From the NCBI RefSeq assembly GCF_901709675.1, contig NC_051105.1, forward strand, positions 4,889,104 to 4,953,103: 64,000 nt of DNA, written 5' to 3'. This stretch comes from Syngnathus acus. Lineage: Eukaryota; Chordata; Actinopteri; Syngnathiformes; Syngnathidae. Both the position numbers and the translations under genes were made by a program. The notes below the pieces were generated by a model. It had not been told where the DNA came from. It made no database searches and saw nothing but the letters and a program-made list of their open reading frames with translations. Below are positions 11,701 to 24,270 of the stretch, one piece after another. How positions within the stretch are numbered: the first letter of the stretch is position 1; each line of letters starts with the position of its first letter.

Positions 11701-14700
11701 ATAGACTGATTCCTTTTGTCCTTCATGAAGGATTCATCTTTTGTGTGTAGTCAAAATAAGACATTTGCAAAAATCTTGTAAAAAAAAAAAAGAAAAGACC
11801 AATCAAAACAGGAGCTCAGCTGAGTGGGATTTCATGTTTGTATTTTCAATGTTCAATATATAATCCACAAAATCACATTTCTGAGGTGTCCATCTGCAAC
11901 ACCTCCACGACTTTAAATTGATGGCTTTATAGAAATGAAATTTTGAACAATCCGTAAAATAATTAAAATCAATCAAATGGATCATTTACGTCCATCTTAC
12001 TAAGAGTGCAGGAGCGGTGCCAACCCAATGAGACATTGTAGCCTTTAAAAGGCACAATGATGTACGTTTCTCTGTAATGTAAAAAAAAAAAAAGAAAGTG
12101 TGCTCTTCCATTCTCACAATCTCTCACAGAGAAACACACAAAAGCCCAGGAGACCAGTGCCTGCGTGGCCTTGGGAACTGAGGAGAACAGAATACTCTGA
12201 GGTCTGAAGAGAGTGGGATTGAGACAGTTGGAAAAAAAAAAAGCAAAGAGAATGAAGTGCATTCTCCCGACATGAGTCACCTCTCAGTGAAAGCTTTGTA
12301 ATTTAAGCCACACATGGTGAAGAAGAAAGCGAGGGAAAGATGAAGAGACACAGAAGGAAAAGGTTAGCCATCGCCCTCCCTCCCCCAAAATAACGATAAT
12401 AACATCAATATTTAACCATAGTAGTTAATTGGGGGATTTTTACCTGATCGAGATTCGTGCTCACAGTAATTGAGTTCATTTTCATAGAGTCACAGATCCA
12501 CTACAAGTTCATTTACACCAACACAATCTGTCGGCAGAGGTTTCATCCGAGGGTAATCCTGGATGCTTGGTTTAATGGTGCCGGGCCAGAACCAGCTGTG
12601 AGACAGACCAGAACGGTGCTGACAGGACAGATCCGCCTCGACATGTATGGAATACGTTCAAAAAATGTCTCACATTTCCCTAATAACTGCAAACCCTCCA
12701 GGTCTATTTTATTGCCTTGTCAAAATAAAAGCATGCTTCAAAAAGGACAGCAGTTCAATGCTGGTTATTAGCATTTTTTGAATAGAGAAGCGGCTAATAG
12801 AATCTCCGAAAGGAATTCACAAAAAGAAGCATTAAGCTCCTTGACAAAACGGCCATAGCTTTTATACACCTTTATCTTTCACACAGAACCTGAATATTGT
12901 CACGGCTGTGCGTGCATTCAAAACTTACACCGTCAACACGAGTATCCGGTGTGACACATTAGTTTCTCGACAATTGCTTTCAACGCCACTCTTTCACACA
13001 GGTGTTATTCCCGCCTCAGATAGGACTCCCAGGTTGACTTTGTCTCCCCACTTTCAGTTGCAGCTTTTAATACAGAAAACAAAAGTACCATGGGAAAATC
13101 AGGCAAGCACTGTGAAAAGGGCTATCAGTCACATGGCAAGTCATCATGAAAGAGAAAGTTTGAATTCCTAAACTGAGACTGACATTTTCGCTGAATTTCC
13201 TGGACAGACTATGGGAAAGAGTAATGATCATATAATAACTAAAAGATCATTTATTAAATATTTCAGACAGCAGAATTGCTCATGGAATGTTCTGAACTCC
13301 TTTTTCGATTCCTGTGACAAAATGAGCGGCAATTATTCGGCACAGAAATGAGCCAAAGTGGAGGTCAGTGTCGATGAAGCAGACTAGTTGCGAATCAGCA
13401 TTTGTGCATTTGCATGCTGATCATCTACACGGACTCCAGCAAAACTCCTTCCGCCATGTAGACTGCATGGAATGTAATTATATGCATAAAAAGCTATGCA
13501 TAAAATTTGGTGGGCGCAGTGAGCTGGCCGGAAATCAATCATGGCTCTTGTTTAGAAACAACCACACAGCGAGATGTCAAAACTCGGGATTTGTTTTGTT
13601 TGGATTTGCTTGGATTATACCTTCCATACCCTGTTGGCTTTCAAAAGATCTGAAAAACCATTTTGAGTCACTTGAGTCACTTTCTGAGTCATGTCATGTC
13701 CCGCATCACATCTTGCCGACCCTCCAACACCAGCTATTCTAATTCACTTCAGCTAGTGTGATGACTCTGCTGCCAGCCTGCCTTTGCACACACATGCACG
13801 AAATTTTCAAAACGAAAAGCAGCCAGTCCACTTGACAGCTGGCGCCCCCCCAAAAAAGGTCAGTAGGACCTACTTGGGTGTTTATTCTTTTGCTCTTAAG
13901 GAACAAAAACAGAGACACATGTCGTGAGTCATCGTAGTGTGTCACGATGATCCATCAAAATAAAAAAACAACAATGTTCCATGTTGGCGGAAATGTTCTC
14001 ATTTTTATGACCGGTGTGTCATTTGGACAAGGAAGCAGAAGAAAATAAATGAGAAAATAAAAATTAAAAAAGACCTAGCAAATCAAGATCAATTTTAATG
14101 ACACATTAAAGGTAGGGGAATCCCAGTATACCTCCTTTAGTAATGAGAAATGAGGCAATGGGGTTTTTCCCCCTTCTTTTTGTGTCATTAAATGTTCATC
14201 CAATAAATTAAAAAATCTCAAAATGTGTCACTCATTGGGTAGCAAATGTTCTAACAAATGGTGCTCCAGCTGGATGGGAAGGCTTGACAGAAGCAGGCAA
14301 GCAGATAAACGCTCCAGTAAGCAACACCTTCCTAAAAGGCCATGTGATAAAAATGCATGTGATATAATTGTATTCTTTGAATAAAACAAGATTTATATTC
14401 ATAATAGCTCAATTCTTAATATTATCTACATCAAACTGTAGACATCACAATTTTCAAACTCAACTCAAAAAAACAAAACATGCCAGTAGCTGCTGTTGCT
14501 TCTTGCAAAGAAACACTGCGTTTGATTGTTCTCGGAGTAATTGGTGACAAAAAGTAGACTTTAATTTTAGACTAACTAAAAGCAGGCTTAATTCTGGCGC
14601 TATAAACAAGCAAACTCTCCGGACTTGTGTGGTGGATGTCGTCATATTTCATCCATAAATATGACAAAAGTGTGGGATCATCACTCCAAATCATTGTCGA

Positions 14701-15332
14701 AATCAATTCATTGAACAAATGATCCGAATCATCTTAAAATATATTTTTAATACTCACTCCAAATAATGAAATGTTTCGGAAATGTTAAACCCTCAAATAT
14801 TTCATGTCTTGCAATCAGGTACATTCGATTTATTACAGTGCTATAGAACTATTTTTCAATAACGTTTTAACATTCTTATCACCGTCATTTCCTGTGTCCT
14901 ACATTAGAGAGCATGGGCTTGCCTTGTGATGTTTGCGACACAGATAAGGACAAAAGAAGCGAACCTGTGTGAGGGTTGTCCGAGCATGACCGTGTAGCAC
15001 TTTATCACTTGTGTACACTTTGATAGAGTTTCATCAAAGCCGCCCGACAACGTAATTTTGCTGCCGTGCCAGCATGGTTGCACCTCTGCCCTGTTGGACC
15101 TAAACTTGCTGATCAGCCGCCTTTGCACTTGATTTTCCTTCCAGCAGCGTCACAGTAGAAATGTCTGCTTTCCATATTTGGGATTTCCCTCACGTAGTAG
15201 TCCTTGCTACGTCACACTACATTGTTCTCGGAATTGTATCGAGTTGCACTTCCTTCTCTTAGCTGTGTGGATTATAGCGATGGTTTGAACCCATATTTCA
15301 ACTATTTATTTGTCGACCATTTCTTTTTTCTA

Positions 15333-15660
15333 GGGCCCGAGCAGCGAACGACATAATTAGGCTGTTTTGGAGGATCTGAGCCTAGGTGAAACCTCTTGAA
15401 ACGTTTGCACACAAATCATAAAAACAAATGGATATAGAGCGCCTACTATCCGTTATGAAGCAGTCCTGGTTCTACCGTTTACCTAGATCTTAGAAAACTG
15501 GAGATTATGCAACAGCCCAAGACCCACGAAAAAGACTTTTGGAGCCATATGCTAAACCTAACGGGAAGTCTGTATTTTGGAACTGGGTACCATTTTTTTA
15601 GTGTTTGACAGAGGTCGTAGTTTATAATGTATATATAGTTACTTCATATCAAATTATTGG
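15333..15660 (+). repeat. Dispersed teleost repeat of the GGGCCCGAGCAGCGA type, degenerate
   Basis: AGGGCCCGAGCAGCGAA is followed in order by 'acaaatggatatagagcgcctacta', 'aaaagacttttggagccatatg' and 'aagtctgtattttgg'. This order matches a repeat I recognise from many teleost genomes. It is non-coding. The transposon class and exact ends are not clear from one copy. Confidence 0.45.
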
Positions 15661-18368
15661 CCAATTATTTGGATTATTTTAGTTATTTCAAGAAACGCGG
15701 AGAATCCACATTCCGATTTTTCTGAACTCCAATTTTACTGCCATTTTCATTTGCGCACAGTAGAATAACACTGCCTTAGTGGGAAGGTAATCCAAAAATC
15801 CCATAGCTGATGTCACGGTGTACTTCTTTTGACAGCAAACACGTTGACATCAGATCAACAGCGCCTCTGCTCGTTGCACACAAGCAACGCACTCAATTTT
15901 GCCCGCATTGCTTCAAGACGCCATTAATCGCGATCAATTTTGCACAACCAACAAATATTCATGTAGACATGAAACGGTATGAACATTTTATTTCATGATA
16001 AATGTGTTCACAATGATCACAGCTGTCACTGTTGTCACGTTATTGAAATGAGCTGAAAATGAGAAAATATACAATTGGCATTCCGACACTTTTTGTACTA
16101 ATATGATACAGCAGCAAATAAAGCAAATAAATCCACAAATTTATAAATCATAAATATATGTCTGCACAAAAACCACAAATGCTATTATTTATTTATGATT
16201 ACTTGAAACATTGTCACTTGAGTTACGTCATGTTATTTTGGCATGCAAGTTGCTCACTGTGTTACATCAAGGTAAACACAGCCGGATCACTTTAACATGT
16301 AATTACTTGGATCCAGGTATTCAATCAAAATTAGTCGCAGCAAATCCAGCCGATGTAAAAGAGCCCATGTATAGACGTGTTGCGTGGGTATGTCGCAGCG
16401 TTCGCTAGGTATGGCGACATTGATGAGACATTATCACTCTTGGTTTTCAGCTGATAAGACTCCAGACGACAAATGTTGTTCATTGGCAAACGTGACCCGT
16501 GAGCCGGGAGCAGCGGCATTCGACGTTGGCCGTCTAATTGCCGACATCAAAGAGAACTTTCGCAAGCCACGTGGCGTCACGCGTCACTGGCATCGACCCG
16601 AGCTTCGTGACCTCCAAAAGTACACCGAATAACGACCTGTGCGCCAATGAAAGCATGACACAGCTTTTCAGCAGGAAATTCAGTTACACATCCCCCCCCA
16701 GCTTTAAGAATAGCTCAATTAAAAGGGCTCGGGCTTCATGAATGAAAAGAAAATATTCTGCTTAAACTTTATCTGTCAAAAGCCTTTCAAGGCAGGAAGA
16801 CCTTGAAAGCACACAAGCATTTCAGGAGCTCTCTTTTCATAGAGACAAGGTCTCGTCGCAGCGGAGAAAAGCTGTAATAGAAAGGAGATGTTGCAGCTTT
16901 TTTTTTCTTTTCTCAAACAGAAAAGTCACATACTTGTGAATAAAAGGAAACAAGGCTGCAATCATGCCTCTCTGAAAAGGCTGCCAACCTTTGCCCTTGC
17001 ATATCTCTTAAAGGCAAGAGAGGGAAGGAAACTCAGAAAAAAAAAAGTATATTTTCAACCTTTGCCTTCCTTTTCACTTTTTTTCCTCTCCATTCTATTT
17101 ATTAGACCCTACCTATTACTTTTTGTGTGCCACGCAACGTTCTCAAGGCCGTGTCGCCATGTGACAACGCGCCCTCCGTGTCAGCTATTTGAGCAAGAAT
17201 TAGCGGCTAAGAGCAAGCTATTGTTTCCCACGCCGAACATTGAGAGGTTAACGTAGGCGTAGGGAGTAGTTTCGATCCATCAGGTAGGTCAGGTTTCTCT
17301 TAACGCGGCTGCATACCTGTGCTAGTGCATGTGTGGCGGCGGCGACAAACCTGTGTGCGGATGCATTTGCATTCCTGCATGGAGGACACGTAAAGGAATC
17401 CACTCACTTTTCAGGATGGCCGGCGCCTCGACAGGTTTTCACAAGAATTTGGATGGAAAAAAAAAAACATTCAGCATTTTTCTTTTTTCCTACATCAGCT
17501 GAACCGATGAAAACACGTTTGCTGCCAAAGAAAATATATGGTCCAAAATCAGTTGCAGTTCTTAAATTAGATCATCACCCTATGTAAGGTTTATGCCACA
17601 GCTTCCCCTAATCAATAAAAACAAGTATTAATAATTATAAGAACAAAAAACTATATTCATTGGAGAAATTACAGGCACCCGACGAGTGTTTTATACGACA
17701 CATACAAAATTGCAGTGACAAGTGCTCATTCACACAATTCAATTGCTTATATGCTCTAAACGGATTCCGCTTGGAAATGTAAGAGGGAGCTGTGAACGCC
17801 GCCATGCAGCCTCCAGCTGCTATTCTTTGTGCAAGGACAGTAAAGTGCATGCGGAGCTGTTACGGAAATCATGGACCTCCCACATCACCAATAACACCAA
17901 ACAGTCAAAAGCTTCGCTTCAAGCAATATGTCTGTAAATAAAACTGCCCAAAAAATAAATTGAGGAAACAATGGCTCTGATTGAAGAATATGACATTTCT
18001 GCGGTTGCCATAGTAACCTTGGTAACTACTTCCACTTCACGAACGAGCCGAGTGGAAAAAAAAGAAATAAAAACAAATCTTACGGCTAGTGACAAACCAC
18101 ACCCCCATCATCTTGAGCCGATGTTCCCCACAGAATCAGTCTGGGTATCAACAAATCTTTGCATATCATTGCAAATAAGACTTGGGTTTTATTCTAAAGT
18201 ATTGGCCTGTTATTTTTTTGGGGGGCTTATTTATTGTCCTCGTTTTTCTCCAATAATTAATGTCACTCATACTGGGTCTTTCAGCTTAGGGTGCCAGTAA
18301 AAAATTGTGCATTGGCAATTTTTTGTGGTCGACGTTTTTTTCTTCCCCCCCAGCCTTAATTGCCGGGA

Positions 18369-18395
18369 CTTAGTTTAGTTTAGTTTAGTTTATTG
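18369..18395. repeat. (TTTAG)n short tandem repeat, possible retroposon tail
   Basis: TTTAG is repeated about five times and then grades into TTTATTGTTTAGCACATATT. Short pentameric tails of this kind often end truncated LINE or SINE copies, but the adjoining body is not identifiable. Confidence 0.4.
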
Positions 18396-21104
18396 TTTAG
18401 CACATATTATTATAACAAATAACAGTGCAGGGAGGGAGACGAAGCCTAGGGCTTGTAAGGAGCTCCACTCCTGTATAATCAAAGTGCACAACAAACAAAG
18501 ACTTGAGATTCCACAGCGTGGTAGTGAGAGCCCGTGAACCCAATTTTTTCCCCCTCACCTCAATTTGAAGGTAATTGCAAATCACAAATCTAAAAGAAAA
18601 CATTTCTGAAATGAATGACACAAATTAAAGCAAAATGATCAAATGAGTCCGTAAAGCAGGTGTGCAATGTGAGAAAGGCAAAAGTAGGATTTAGGAAACG
18701 AGTTTAATACCTGTCCATACAAGTCCTAAATGTTACCTTTTATTTTGAAGATATAAGCACCCACACACACAAACACACACACACACACACCTTGTTTAAT
18801 CCCTCTCATGGCGGGTGGCTGTGCAGACGGATGCTGTTTAAACATAGCGGGCCCTTGATGTGGGGTCTCCGGGGGCCGCAGTTTGTGTGTGCGTGTGTGT
18901 GTGTGTCTCACCCAGTTTTCTGGCCCTGGGAACAATGGTCCTTTAGAATGCAAGGTTACTGGTGCGCTGACCCCTGGCAAATAAGAGCCATGTTCTGGCA
19001 TTCCAAGCCTGATTGGCACTTTGAGCCCGCAGAGAGCTCAAAGGAGACACAGGAAATGTGACCAGTGTAATTGGTTATATATTAGCGGAGCATTCTCCCC
19101 CTGTTTAAATGATGGAACATTCTTAAGTGACACTTTAGGTGGATGGGGCTGAGATTCCGCATGCTACACGGGGAAAGGGAGGTGGGGGCAAACATGGGGG
19201 GGGGGGGGAAGCAAAGAAGAGGAGGAGAAGAGAAACTCTCAGGCGTCTGAAAACTGTCTGAAAAATGTCGGGGGAAAACCATGCCTTGAATGTGACAAAT
19301 GACGATTAGACGTGGAACGGTTTGAATGCGTTGTGACTCACTTGACCACATTTAATCCAGCATCAAAGAATTACGACCGCATGAGTGCTTGAAGAATTGT
19401 CTGTGTTGTCATGACATACATGAACATTCTGAAATGATATATGTACATGTGGCAATTAATGATAAACATACTGGTACAATTCTAAGGACATTAGCGAGCG
19501 CTTCATTGATTTAACATGACAGAAACTTGAGTAGAGATGTGACACTTGACAACGTTGCCTGTGCAGTTGATAAATGTCTTAAAATGGCAACAGTTTGGAC
19601 TCTGGAACTGATGAATCCAAAGGTCATTTGGAATGGGAAATTGGAGGTCAAACAGCATCACACAATGACTCGACAGAACGAATAATTGGTTCTATTCGCC
19701 TTTGTTTGGAAGAGAAAACATCAGGTAAGGGTGTCGGAGGCGGTGCGGGGGTGTCATCCCTCATGCACCCCCCCACGCTGTTGAATGGCTGTTGGGTCAT
19801 GATACACTCGCTTCTCCCTCTGAAGTACGGTGAGTGGGAAGGATTCTGTTGTGTGGAGAGCCTGGGGCGGAGCAGGGGCCAAGTCGGTAGCGTGAACTCT
19901 GACCTGAGGTGCCTGCTTGCAGTTCATGAAGGCTTCATCATGGCGAGCGAGTCCAATTCTTCAGGAAGCCTTTATGTGGATTAACAAGTGTCCGTCTGGT
20001 GAAGATGTGTAGTGGGCTTGAGTTATTACGCCTCAGAGGCAGCTGAGCCAAAGCACCACTCCGCATTCCTTGTCTCCGCAGTAAGTCGCAGGACAGAATG
20101 GGGCACCGATGAATTGATCTTATCTGGGTCACCTCATCTCCATTCAGAACAAAAAGCTTGTCAGGCTAGTTTAGATAGAGATGAATTTTCTTGGCACACG
20201 CACTCGCACAAAATATAGAAGTTGAGCATCCGTGAAATCAATTAATTGCATTGCCGGGCATGAGCAAAGTCAGCCATCTTTCTGGGCTAGAAGGAGCTCT
20301 CAAACGCGCTCTCTTCCGAGCGCATGCACGTTCCCGCGCCCTCTCCACGGGACGAGTTGGTTCCTATCCTGACTCGTTAGCCATGAGAACCGGAGAGCAT
20401 TCCTTTGCATTCCACGCTGAGGTGAACATGGTGGTTTTGAGGTGAGGAGACAGGCAGATGGGTCAGAGTGTCAGACCACCCTGGATCATCTGTCTTCATT
20501 CAGGACACACTTGGAGCTTCCAGGGGCTCCGACCAGCCAGAGCCCCCCCATCCCCCGTCTTTTTTTTTTATCTTCCCGCAGTACACATAGACACGGGGAT
20601 TACACAGGCATTTATAACAAGCTCTTTGTGCGGGTCAAAGTTGACAACAGGCCTCCTCAGGAAAAGAAAAAAGGGAGAGGAGCGCTGGGGAATGCATAGG
20701 AGATAAATCTTCAACTGACACCACGGATGGCTTGTAGCCCTCATGAGCGCCATTCACAATGTCGTCCCTGAAGCCTTCTGAGAACACTTGCACAATGGAA
20801 GGCATGCGCATAACTTCAAGTCATAAAACATCATCTTCGTGGCTTGAAGGGAAACAAGGCATGTTTTATCTTGTCAAAGCATTTTTGGAAGGAAAAAAAA
20901 GGATATAGATAACATGGCTATCGATTTCAATTTAACTCTACACACACCTATCGTACGACAGATCAGTTTGTTATCCTTTCCACCTACTTGTGAATTACAG
21001 TGCTGATTTATTCACAGTGTATGACTAAATGATCATGATTTAAATACCGTTCAAGTAAAATGAAATATTTCTTTGATAATTGATCACCAAATGATGGATG
21101 AGAT

Positions 21105-21160
21105 GGACAGACAGACAGACTGACAGACAGATAGATGACAGAATATTGTCTGTCTGTCAG
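21105..21160. repeat. Inverted GACA/TGTC simple repeat
   Basis: A (GACA)n run is followed by its own complement. CTGACAGACAG at 21120-21130 and CTGTCTGTCAG at 21150-21160 can pair as an 11-bp stem. Confidence 0.7.
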
Positions 21161-21485
21161 ACATATAGCTCAAATACGACAAACGAAAGATAATTATTAT
21201 AAATTGCTGATGTCATAACTACTCCCCACTATCTTAAATACTTTATACCCTTGAGCTTGCCGCACCTCCTCCAAAAAATGGGGTTACTTTAGGTCAGAGT
21301 GGAATGAAGATTGTGTAATAGTGCCCTCTTTTGGTCAAGTTAATTCAACGTTGAGCAGGAATTCCAAGTTCCTGGTTTGGTCAGGAGAAAGGAGGAGACT
21401 TAAACGAGACCAAAAAACAAAGCAAAAAAAGTGTTATATGAGCAACATCAGCCAGTCAGGGAAAGTGTCAATTGACAATTGGTGG

Positions 21486-21499
21486 CCAGTAGATGGCAG
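21486..21499 (+). promoter_or_regulatory. CTCF-like core motif
   Basis: CCAGTAGATGGCAG satisfies every position of the vertebrate CTCF core consensus CCASYAGRKGGCRS as I know it. A weaker minus-strand match (CCAAAAGAGGGCAC) lies 165 bp to the left at 21321-21334. Occupancy cannot be judged from sequence. Confidence 0.4.
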
Positions 21500-22377
21500 C
21501 ATTATGTTATTAACATCTGTACTCAATGGCCTCAGGTTCATTCGTATATTGTAACATCTGCCAACGATCATGTGATGGTCAAACACAATAAAATGTTTCT
21601 GATTGTGAAATTGTAAAACTTTTGATGCATTTCTAGTTTGTCCCCTCGACACAAAGTATTTTGTGGTGTTGGAAGCATCGCATCACTCTGCCACAATGAT
21701 TAACTCCTTCAGCCTCAGTGATTCAACTCTCGCTCAGCTGGGGGTCGAAAACTGCTCTACTCTGCGTTGTCAGTTCCTGGCACAAAAGCAAGAAATCTGC
21801 TATTCACATTACATGTTACTGCTAAAGGAAAAAAAAAAACATATTAGGAGAATAGATGGATGCCTCCCTATTGTCCCATTTTGAGCATATAGAGCATGTT
21901 TTCCAGGTTCAACACTGACTGTTGATGATACAAACAGTCCGTCCAAAATTCCTTGGCTTACTTTCGAACCTCTTGGAAAAATACTGTGAAAGCTGAGATA
22001 GAGCTGTTTGGACGCAAATCTGTTTCACAATCGAGAAATAGTCTTTTGCCTAAGTTTAGCTGTGTGTTTGTTTTCAACACATACAGCAGCGGTGCGAGTA
22101 TAGTGTGCAGTCTGTACACGATTGTTTGTTTGTGTAGCTTTCACACGTGGGGCAGGTTTTGTTGGTTCTGCAGATTAAATTTAGCTGACGGACGAAAAGC
22201 CGAAAAGATCCAAGGTGTTTCAATGCTGGATGCTGACATGATTTCAGGTGAAGAACTGTTGGCAAATGTTCATACTATGCATTACAGTAACACGCCCCCT
22301 CCCCATAAATAAATAATAAAGAGCCAATTTTGAGATGTCTAACATTGAGAGTGATCATTTGACACATCTATGATTCA

Positions 22378-22379
<2 letters not shown>

Positions 22380-22433
<54 letters not shown>

Positions 22434-22437
22434 ATAC
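22380..22437. repeat. (TA)n microsatellite followed by short CA/CATA repeats
   Basis: About 46 bp of uninterrupted TA repeats grade into ACACACATACATACATG. Confidence 0.95.
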
Positions 22438-22594
22438 ATGCCAATTTGTAATATTGGTACAGATTTTAGTGAGGATCGTAGAAGTTTGCTTCACAGGCCA
22501 TTCCAAATGTATGACAAGAATGCCACTGTTTTTCAAGACAAAACATGTCCATATTGTTGTTGAATCTTCAAATATTTAAATTTTCAAACACAAC

Positions 22595-22862
22595 GCGAGC
22601 CGGCGCCCCGGTTAGGACTCCCTGCGCCCCGGTTGAAAAAAATCGAGCTTTTTCGATTCTTCATTTTCATGCCGTTTTTTTCTTTCGGTCTTGCGCGAAT
22701 GTGCTTGCGCTATTCTATGTGCGCGATGTTATCCATTCACCGTTTGCCTCCCGGACCCGGATGTTGTTTTAGCGATCAGCGAACGGCGTGGGTGATGTTC
22801 GATTTTTTTTCCTGTGGGCGCGCGCCCCTACTGGAAAAATTCCTGGCTACGCCACTGCACTG
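22595..22862. repeat. CpG-rich insertion, probable recent non-autonomous DNA transposon
   Basis: A patch rich in CG dinucleotides (GCGAGCCGGCGCCCCGG near its left end, GGGCGCGCGCCCC near its right end) stands out from AT-rich flanks. It ends in TTCCTGGCTACGCCACTGCA, a terminal sequence I associate with abundant teleost DNA-transposon derivatives. Retained CpGs suggest a young insertion. I could not define target-site duplications. Confidence 0.4.
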
Positions 22863-23636
22863 CAAAGGGCTCCCTTGCACACATTTTCCAATGCCACAAA
22901 AATGGTGAACAGCAAACAAACATTAAGTTCAAGAACTTTTTTTGCACGTTTTCCACAAAAATCAACCTAATCAAACATTTAATATCAGCTAATTTTGTCG
23001 CATTTCATTCAAATCAACACATTTAAAGGCTGGCTCACTCACCTGTGTGGTTGCAATGCAGGCGATTAAAGTTGCGCCACCCTGGGCGAGTCCATCACAA
23101 CGTCCGCTGGTCCAATTAAGCAACCAAAGGCGTTTGCAACACGATAAAGCCTTGAATATGTCCATGTGTGTGGAGGACACACTTTTCCTGAATCCTCATG
23201 CACTTTAAACGAACTGTCAGCGCTGTGGAAAATATCAATTACCGTTGTGTACTTTTGACATCGGTGTCATCCATGTGAACTCTTCTTCTCAATTTCAACC
23301 ATGGGATTGGAGGTGCCGGTGAGCAACGTCTGCCACCTTATGGTTAACATTAGTATTACATGTTTCCATGCCTCAGCAACAGTAAACATTTTTATTTTCA
23401 AAAATGAATCGAGGGCCACATGCGGTTATGGCAATGCCAAGACATAATACTTAACAGTCCCGTCTTTCGTAGCGACGTGTTCAGGCAGTTGTCGCTATCT
23501 GATCATATTTTACACGGACATCTTCTAATTTTATCTCTGTTGTGTAAAAGTGCAAACAATGGCAGCAATATGTGTAATAGTTAAAAATGCATTTGAGACC
23601 TTTGCATTGCATTGTAATACAATCACTTTACATGAC

Positions 23637-23893
23637 CATCTGGAAGGCCCTCCCCTGCAGAGACTGACAACGTTGTCACCCTTATAGCGAGCTCAAATGT
23701 AAGCAATTGCTCACATGGCCATCTGTGCCATTTATGGATCAGACAAGCCACAGCGAGAAGCTTTTTCAGCCTGCTCGGCTCCATCTGTGCAGCCACAAAG
23801 CACAGGCTCTCCACTGAGGAGCACTCATGGCACTCTCATTTGCCAAACCATCTGTGTGGCTGGCTGCCTCTCTACTTCCCAATGATACAGATG
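23637..23893. promoter_or_regulatory. Cluster of five CATCTG E-boxes, candidate enhancer
   Basis: CATCTG occurs at 23637-23642, 23720-23725, 23782-23787 and 23849-23854, and as CAGATG at 23888-23893. The first four share the longer context CCATCTG (ACCATCTG or CCATCTGTG). Such E-boxes bind class II bHLH dimers. Enhancer function and target gene are inference; ccdc80 is the nearest gene in the window, about 8 kb away. Confidence 0.3.
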
Positions 23894-24097
23894 TCTTGAA
23901 AAGTCTTTGCCAGCTAGAAATGTGACCTCCCTCAGTGGCCCAATCGTGCAACCCCTCAATTATGGTCATTCTGAAAGGTAGCTGCAAATAGCTGGTCATT
24001 AATTGATGATGTTTCAAAGATGCCCTTTACGTTTCTAGGCCCCAATAAAAAGTTAAAGTCTGTAACAGATGTTGGGCTTAAACCTTCCTCTCTGAGA

Positions 24098-24270
24098 CTA
24101 TAAGACTACGTTCACAGTGCAGCTCAATTTGGATTTTATTTTTCAAATCCGACCTGGGCCACTTTCATGTGTGGTCCGAGACTGGTTCTATCCGATGTTT
24201 TGCAATGCGACCTCTGTCTGAACGGCCAGGTCGCGTATATCTGACCTTGACGTCATCACGCGCCCCTTCT
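24098..24270. repeat. Dispersed repeat, 'ACGTTCACAGTGCAG...AATCCGACC' type
   Basis: The blocks ACGTTCACAGTGCAGCTCA, AAATCCGACCTGGGCCA, TCTGAACGGCCAGGTCGCG and TGACGTCATCACGC occur in the order of a fish DNA-transposon derivative I recognise (forward 'cgttcacactgcagg... aatccgattt... tgtgaacgg... gacgtcac'). The perfect CRE-like TGACGTCA at 24248-24255 is part of this repeat. Confidence 0.4.

Larger units (their letters stand above)
10003..15332. other. Gene-free intergenic stretch with possible regulatory motif clusters
   Basis: No coding exon is supportable. Notable content is three octamer motifs at 10546-10661, an ATTAATCGA-rich repeat-like patch near 11580-11700, and a homeodomain/POU-type motif cluster at about 13430-13560. 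The rest is AT-rich sequence with short poly-A and poly-T runs. Confidence 0.6.
15661..22379. other. Gene-free intergenic stretch
   Basis: No coding exon is supportable. It contains (TTTAG)n at 18369-18395, (CA)n at 18760-18790, (GT)n at about 18884-18906, a G-run at 19197-19208, a GACA/TGTC inverted simple repeat at 21105-21160, and two CTCF-like motifs at 21321-21334 and 21486-21499. Otherwise nothing recognisable. Confidence 0.6.
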
